Of a stretch of 64,000 bases of DNA, positions 60,090 to 64,000 are shown one piece after another. The stretch comes from Methylotuvimicrobium buryatense 5G (GTDB lineage Bacteria > Pseudomonadota > Gammaproteobacteria > Methylococcales > Methylomonadaceae). Each line of letters opens with the position of its first letter. Position 1 is the first letter of the stretch. The DNA is taken from the NCBI RefSeq assembly GCF_000341735.1, contig NZ_KB455576.1:1-64000 (forward strand). The letters run 5' to 3'. The position numbers were made by a program, and so were the translations under genes. The notes under the pieces are model-generated. The model did not search any database. It was not told the origin of the DNA and was given only the letters and a program-made list of their open reading frames with translations.

Positions 60090-60920
60090 TCACCATTTTT
60101 TCGGATTGGTGGGTAGTGTGTCAGGCCCTCGCCCTTCTGTCGATGTGGCGTGTGCAGCTTGCTGCATAGCCTCAAGGTCCGCCTCCGCCTGCATCCTGGT
60201 TGCAATTGCGTTCTGCTGCGCGATCAACAGTCCACGTATCTGTAATAGCTGGTTTGCCTGTTGGCTCGCAAGCTGGTTGGCATAGCCAATGGCTTCCATT
60301 CGTCCGCCGGCGCTTTGAGCCGCTGATTGCAGTTGCTCTAATCGTCTTGAGTCGGACTTGAGCGCATCTTGTTGTTTATCCAGTCCACGAATAAGCGCAT
60401 CGTTTGCCTTTTTTTGTGATTCGGATGCCAAGCGCCGGTTTTCGCTCATTGCCGCGAACTCGGCGTCACTGCATCCCTCATTCGAGAAACACGGCGAGTT
60501 ACGGTAATAAGAAACGTCTTGGAATTTACTCAGGTAGCTATCGAGACTGCCGACTTGATTCTTATAATAGTTGAGTGTGTCGGTAGCGGTTATTAGACCA
60601 TCGATCGTCGATTGTGCCTGATCCCAGATATAAGCCGCCGGCGCTACCGTGTTCCGTATTTGATCCTCATATTGCCGCAATTGAGTCGCATATTGGTCAA
60701 TTTGTTTCAGTGTTTGCGCGACCTCCTCTCCCGCTGACATAGCTGATTGAATCGCAGTTTCAATATTTTGCGTTAAATTGGTCATGTCAATTACAGCGGT
60801 TTGCGCGTGCGCCTGCTGCGTAATCGAAACCACCAAAGTGATTTCGACTGCGGCCAGAAGGATTTTTTTAGCCGCTAAAATTTTATGCTGCATCGATGTT
60901 GTCAAAGAACTCTTTCTCAT
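60090..60920 (-). CDS. trbJ: TrbJ, VirB5-like pilus-associated protein
   Basis: I chose the start at 60920 (MRKSSLTTSMQHK), preceded by GGAG; the ORF is open 12 codons upstream. About 276 residues: signal peptide ending near AHA, a coiled-coil-rich middle (IDQYATQLRQYEDQIRNTV) and an ending DTLPTNPKKW. TrbJ family members are minor pilus components. A KorB-type operator overlaps codons for ILAAKK in the signal peptide. Confidence 0.9.
   Translation of the reverse strand: MRKSSLTTSMQHKILAAKKILLAAVEITLVVSITQQAHAQTAVIDMTNLTQNIETAIQSAMSAGEEVAQTLKQIDQYATQLRQYEDQIRNTVAPAAYIWDQAQSTIDGLITATDTLNYYKNQVGSLDSYLSKFQDVSYYRNSPCFSNEGCSDAEFAAMSENRRLASESQKKANDALIRGLDKQQDALKSDSRRLEQLQSAAQSAGGRMEAIGYANQLASQQANQLLQIRGLLIAQQNAIATRMQAEADLEAMQQAAHATSTEGRGPDTLPTNPKKW
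60867..60879. promoter_or_regulatory. KorB-type operator in the start of trbJ
   Basis: Exact TTTAGCCGCTAAA (plus strand) extended by further T/A pairs, about 40 bp inside trbJ. Its location suggests regulation at the trbI-trbJ boundary. Confidence 0.75.
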
Positions 60921-60990
60921 TTTATTCTCCAGTGTTTTGCATAGCCGGCCGCTCAACCCGACCCGCTACGCTCGGCGGTTAGGGTTAGGG

Positions 60991-62352
60991 TTAGTAATCA
61001 AACGGTTGATAAGGTTTTGAAAACGTCATGTCTTTCGTGACAATCACATTGAATCGATAGCCAGGGCGAATCTCCAGAGTTGGCGCTATGTTCATGTTTT
61101 TGGCAATCAATTGTGCGGTGACTTGGCCAAGTTGCTGGCCTAACGCCTCACTCAACGCGCTACTGGCATCCGGCCGGCCAAATGTCGCACTACTCTGATT
61201 TTGTCGCTGGCTGTAGGTTGTCGCCGCCGTTACGGCCGACATTAGCAGCGCCGAGCTAAAGAGTCGGACGTAATGATGATTTTCCAGATCATTAAATCCA
61301 GCGTACCCCGCGCTGTCCGCTCCCGGCATCGCACCGATATCCAGCGCTTTCCCATCGGGGAAGACAATACGTTGCCAAGCGACAAGGACACGGGCTTGGC
61401 CATAGGCCACATCGCTCGAATACGTGCCGACCAGACGCGATCCTTGCGGAATCAAGAGGTATTTTCCAACGGGTGTGTCGTACACGTTCTGCGCCACTTG
61501 CGCCATGATCTGTCCCGGTAGATCGGAGTTGATTCCGGATATTAGCGTTGCCGGCACCACAAACCCGGCTCGCAGTTCATACTGTGAACGGGGGGCTTGC
61601 GTAGTCGATTCGAGTTGCCAACGATCACCGGCATTATTCGCAAATTGCGCGTAATCATTACCGGTTCCTTCGCTTGAGGTTCCGGTTTGTGGTGAAGCGG
61701 ATGAATTCGCCGGCATCCCGCCGGTACTATTCAGGCTATGCCTACTGCGAAGATGATTTAATCGCTTTTGATACGCCGTTGATGGGTCCTCATGCTGTAT
61801 CGAGTCTATTTCTTGGCGCACGGCGGATAACCTAGCCAGCATGGCTTCGCGCGTTTTGGGCGTGTTAGCGCCCAAATTGGCATGACTGGATGACGAGCCG
61901 GAGCTTTTTGGCGCAATGACTTGCACGCCGGTTTTGGCTTTCACCGCTTCTTGAAACATTTGCAGTTTTGCTTGGCGGATACGCTCCGCTTCATCATCAT
62001 GCGGCGGCTGCATAGGGGGAGCCGGTGGCCTGTCCAATGTTTCCGGACGCGCAATGAGTACCGGTTCGGGTTTCAGCATGGTTTCTTCAGCGGGCGGTAT
62101 CAAAGGCGTGATTAATCCGTCCATGTGATCGCCGGCAATTTCCTTAGCGAACATCGACGTGTTGCCGGTTTTTAGATGCCGATCTTCCGCATCAGTCTGC
62201 TGGGCTGCACGATCCGCCGCGACAATCCCCATCATAATTAAAAACGCCGTCAATACCCCGCCGAGTAGATACATGGGTAAATTGTTGACGCGGCGCACGC
62301 CAGCGCTTGGCGATGCGTCCGGTTCCATGTTGTCGATATCTTCTGTCATCAT
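60991..62352 (-). CDS. trbI: TrbI, VirB10-like channel scaffold
   Basis: A 453-residue protein: short cytoplasmic N terminus, one membrane segment (about 28-47, MYLLGGVLTAFLIMMGIVAA), a Pro-rich periplasmic stretch (EPVLIARPETLDRPPAPPMQ) and the VirB10 beta-barrel domain from about residue 250 (GFVVPATLISGINSDLPGQI). It spans both membranes and senses ATP use. Start overlaps the stop region of trbH. Confidence 0.95.
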   Translation of the reverse strand: MMTEDIDNMEPDASPSAGVRRVNNLPMYLLGGVLTAFLIMMGIVAADRAAQQTDAEDRHLKTGNTSMFAKEIAGDHMDGLITPLIPPAEETMLKPEPVLIARPETLDRPPAPPMQPPHDDEAERIRQAKLQMFQEAVKAKTGVQVIAPKSSGSSSSHANLGANTPKTREAMLARLSAVRQEIDSIQHEDPSTAYQKRLNHLRSRHSLNSTGGMPANSSASPQTGTSSEGTGNDYAQFANNAGDRWQLESTTQAPRSQYELRAGFVVPATLISGINSDLPGQIMAQVAQNVYDTPVGKYLLIPQGSRLVGTYSSDVAYGQARVLVAWQRIVFPDGKALDIGAMPGADSAGYAGFNDLENHHYVRLFSSALLMSAVTAATTYSQRQNQSSATFGRPDASSALSEALGQQLGQVTAQLIAKNMNIAPTLEIRPGYRFNVIVTKDMTFSKPYQPFDY

Positions 62353-62784
62353 TTACTCCTTATGCGTCCAATAGCCGCCCGGCATCGCCATGCCGTTTTG
62401 CTCGATGTACGGGCGAGTAATGGATTCAGTACCGACCCATAGGGTCAAATGGTATAAGTTGCCGTTTTCTCCCTTGACTTGACTGAGCACATAGCGCAAT
62501 GGCAGTAGGGTATTGTCCTCTGTCGTGTTTGGGCTGAACTCCATGACGGCATAGCCGCTTTCGCGCAAGTTTTTTACCAGCGCATTCCCGAAAACATCCG
62601 GTGTCGTTTGTTTTAGCTCAAATTGTGTTTTTGCCGGCGGCCATAGCGTGGCGAGCTGCTTGACGGCATCGTCAGCCAGTTTTTGTTGATCTACTGAAAC
62701 ATTACGTAGATGGTTGCCGTATGGCGATGTCACGCATCCTGCGAGAAATAGAGCGGCCAAAGCCGCTAGAGATATTGTGCGCAT
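62353..62784 (-). CDS. trbH: TrbH, VirB7-like outer-membrane lipoprotein
   Basis: A 143-residue lipoprotein with lipobox LFLAGC (Cys17), followed by TSPYGNHLRNVSVDQQKLAD. In RP4, TrbH is the lipoprotein of the outer-membrane core. It ends just at the start of trbI and is four bases from trbG. Confidence 0.88.
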   Translation of the reverse strand: MRTISLAALAALFLAGCVTSPYGNHLRNVSVDQQKLADDAVKQLATLWPPAKTQFELKQTTPDVFGNALVKNLRESGYAVMEFSPNTTEDNTLLPLRYVLSQVKGENGNLYHLTLWVGTESITRPYIEQNGMAMPGGYWTHKE

Positions 62785-62788
62785 ACGA

Positions 62789-63706
62789 TTATTGCTCCCG
62801 TCTGATGGTTACTCGGTCTTGGCTTCTGCCAACGCCGGAAATCAAGATGGCCTGGTCAAATACCGTGTCCACGATGTAGCGGTCGCCTTGAACACGGTAA
62901 TTCACTATGACGGTCTCATCATCCGAGAACAGGCCGCCTTCTTTGCGCAAGACCAACAGCGTCGGCGCTTCGGTCTGCGCCATCGCCTTCGGCATTTGTA
63001 AGATGGTTTTACTTCCATCGTTAAAGACGCGAATCGGACGCCATGCGGCATCACCGTCCAGCTCATAGTTGAAATTCAGATCGCCCAGGTACTCGCCTGT
63101 TTGCGGGAGGATTTTTTGTTCGCGCGCTTGTGTTTCCCGCGTTTGGATCGCATCCCATTTGGCGAGAGCATCTTCCGGGTAGGTGAACGCAACCTGCGGC
63201 ATGTACTCTGTGCGGTGCGAGCGCAACTTGAAATGATACGTGCGGCGGTTTGTCGTCACGACCAGACTGGTCTCCAATCCCACATCCATCGGTTTGATGA
63301 TGAGATGTTGCGTTTCGGCCGGTCCGCTGCCGGTGATGGCCGGTTCCACAGTCCAGCGGGCCGTGTCGCCCAGATGGATCGAATTGACCAGTTCTCCGGC
63401 TTGTAGGGCCACGTCACAGACCTGAAGAACCGCGCAAACGATACTGGGCTGTTGTGCGCCGTATATGAAATGGATGGCCCCATTGGCACCGGATACTGGC
63501 TTTATGCCGTTGGATTTTCCGGCTTCCCAGCGTTTCGCAATCGCGAGAGCCGTCTTTTCTTGTGCGGTTAGCTTTGGGTTGTTTTTCGAAAAATATTTGT
63601 CGGCCAGATCGTCGCCGGGAACGGCCAGGATGGGTTCCGACACCGCCATAGCGGCGGCCAGAAGGGTGATCATATGTTTTTTCATGGTGAATAGTCTCAT
63701 TATCAT
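62789..63706 (-). CDS. trbG: TrbG, VirB9-like outer-membrane core protein
   Basis: A 305-residue protein with a signal peptide (the true start may be the Met codon for MKKHMITLL) and the VirB9/TrbG domain: GANGAIHFIYGAQQPSIVCA, TRWTVEPAITGSG, TTNRRTYHFKLRSHRTEYMP. It forms the core complex with TrbI and TrbH. Its start overlaps the stop of trbF. Confidence 0.95.
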   Translation of the reverse strand: MIMRLFTMKKHMITLLAAAMAVSEPILAVPGDDLADKYFSKNNPKLTAQEKTALAIAKRWEAGKSNGIKPVSGANGAIHFIYGAQQPSIVCAVLQVCDVALQAGELVNSIHLGDTARWTVEPAITGSGPAETQHLIIKPMDVGLETSLVVTTNRRTYHFKLRSHRTEYMPQVAFTYPEDALAKWDAIQTRETQAREQKILPQTGEYLGDLNFNYELDGDAAWRPIRVFNDGSKTILQMPKAMAQTEAPTLLVLRKEGGLFSDDETVIVNYRVQGDRYIVDTVFDQAILISGVGRSQDRVTIRREQ

Positions 63707-64000
63707 TATTTCGAGGAAGTGATGATCGACCAGGAATAATCACGCACATAGATACCGAGCGGATTGTTGCGTAATTGCTCGTCTGTTGTTTGAGATGTAG
63801 GCGAGGCGATATAGACATTAACTAATGCCCGCATATTGACCGGCTGACTTTTTAGAACGCCTTGCCGATCGCGAAGGGTTTCTACCCATTCGACCTGCCA
63901 GGTATCCGGCGATTGCGGCAGCACGGACTTGATTTCGGTGCTGACCATTTCCTTCACGGCACGTTTGAACGGGCTGGAATCGGGCGTTCCGTTCAGCCAT
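63706..64000 (-). CDS. trbF: TrbF, VirB8-like inner-membrane protein (partial)
   Basis: The C-terminal part of TrbF. The frame is open to the window edge (beginning WLNGTPDSSPFKRAVKEMVS) and contains WQVEWVETLRDRQGVLKSQP and NPLGIYVRDYSWSI, typical VirB8 end motifs. The N-terminal membrane part and trbB-trbE lie beyond the window. Confidence 0.88.
   Translation of the reverse strand, partial: WLNGTPDSSPFKRAVKEMVSTEIKSVLPQSPDTWQVEWVETLRDRQGVLKSQPVNMRALVNVYIASPTSQTTDEQLRNNPLGIYVRDYSWSIITSSK

Overview
The window looks like most of a conjugative, IncP/RP4-like plasmid (or an element built on that backbone) from a proteobacterium. It holds an RP4-type origin of transfer, the complete Tra1 gene order (traM-L-K facing away from oriT; traJ-I/H-G-F-E-D-C on the other side), kfrB- and kfrC-like genes at the left end, and the distal part of a P-type mating-pair-formation operon (trbF' to trbL, trbN) at the right end. 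Catalytic residues of TraI (Tyr22, Ser74, His116/118) and TraF (Ser37, Lys89) fall at the same residue numbers as I recall for RP4. Five exact KorB-type operators (TTTAGC-S-GCTAAA) are scattered through tra, trb and kfr, although no korB or korA lies in the window. No replication gene is visible. The host may be a gammaproteobacterium, possibly a methanotroph, but that is only an impression from the style of the intergenic repeats.

Layout. 0.5-18.9 kb: kfr genes, oriT and the Tra1 region, ending in a 2,688-residue TraC-position protein that appears to join a methyltransferase-like domain, a strawberry-notch-like helicase, an ArdC-type antirestriction/zincin unit, two DUF5710 repeats and a Toprim primase. 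18.9-27.8 kb: an integron-type cassette array on the minus strand with several recognisable attC sites but no integron integrase, then a toxin-antitoxin pair and a tyrosine recombinase; related short iterated repeats lie at both ends. 27.8-34.7 kb: a TetR/O-methyltransferase pair, a Tn5053/Tn402-type terminal repeat with a tniA remnant, an AraC regulator with a membrane protein, a resolvase with a res-like site, and cassette-like genes (acetyltransferase, DMT transporter, HAD phosphatase). 34.8-36.8 kb: a transposase-less mer unit (merR-T-P and a CopZ-like gene, no merA) between about 40-bp Tn3-family inverted repeats.

36.8-51.6 kb is a defence-rich island. Its most unusual part is a divergent WYL regulator facing an operon made of a 40-residue proline-rich peptide ending in glycine (too short for ordinary gene calling), a Cap2-like E2-E1 fusion, a Cap3-like JAB/JAMM isopeptidase and a two-TM protein, with no CD-NTase. 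An IS66-family element with a perfect 8-bp target duplication sits at the last codons of this operon. It is followed by an orphan UmuD-like repressor, a C5 methyltransferase with a NotI-family endonuclease and a frameshifted vsr, a decayed Xer recombinase, small hypothetical genes, and NERD and HNH nucleases.

51.6-57.6 kb holds plasmid maintenance: an endonuclease I-like secreted nuclease, parA-parB with three 25-bp parS-like palindromes (one beside a duplicated parB 3' fragment), secreted small proteins, and a set of hairpins whose stems differ but whose loops share a CGTCCNTG core. The backbone resumes with trb at 57.6 kb.
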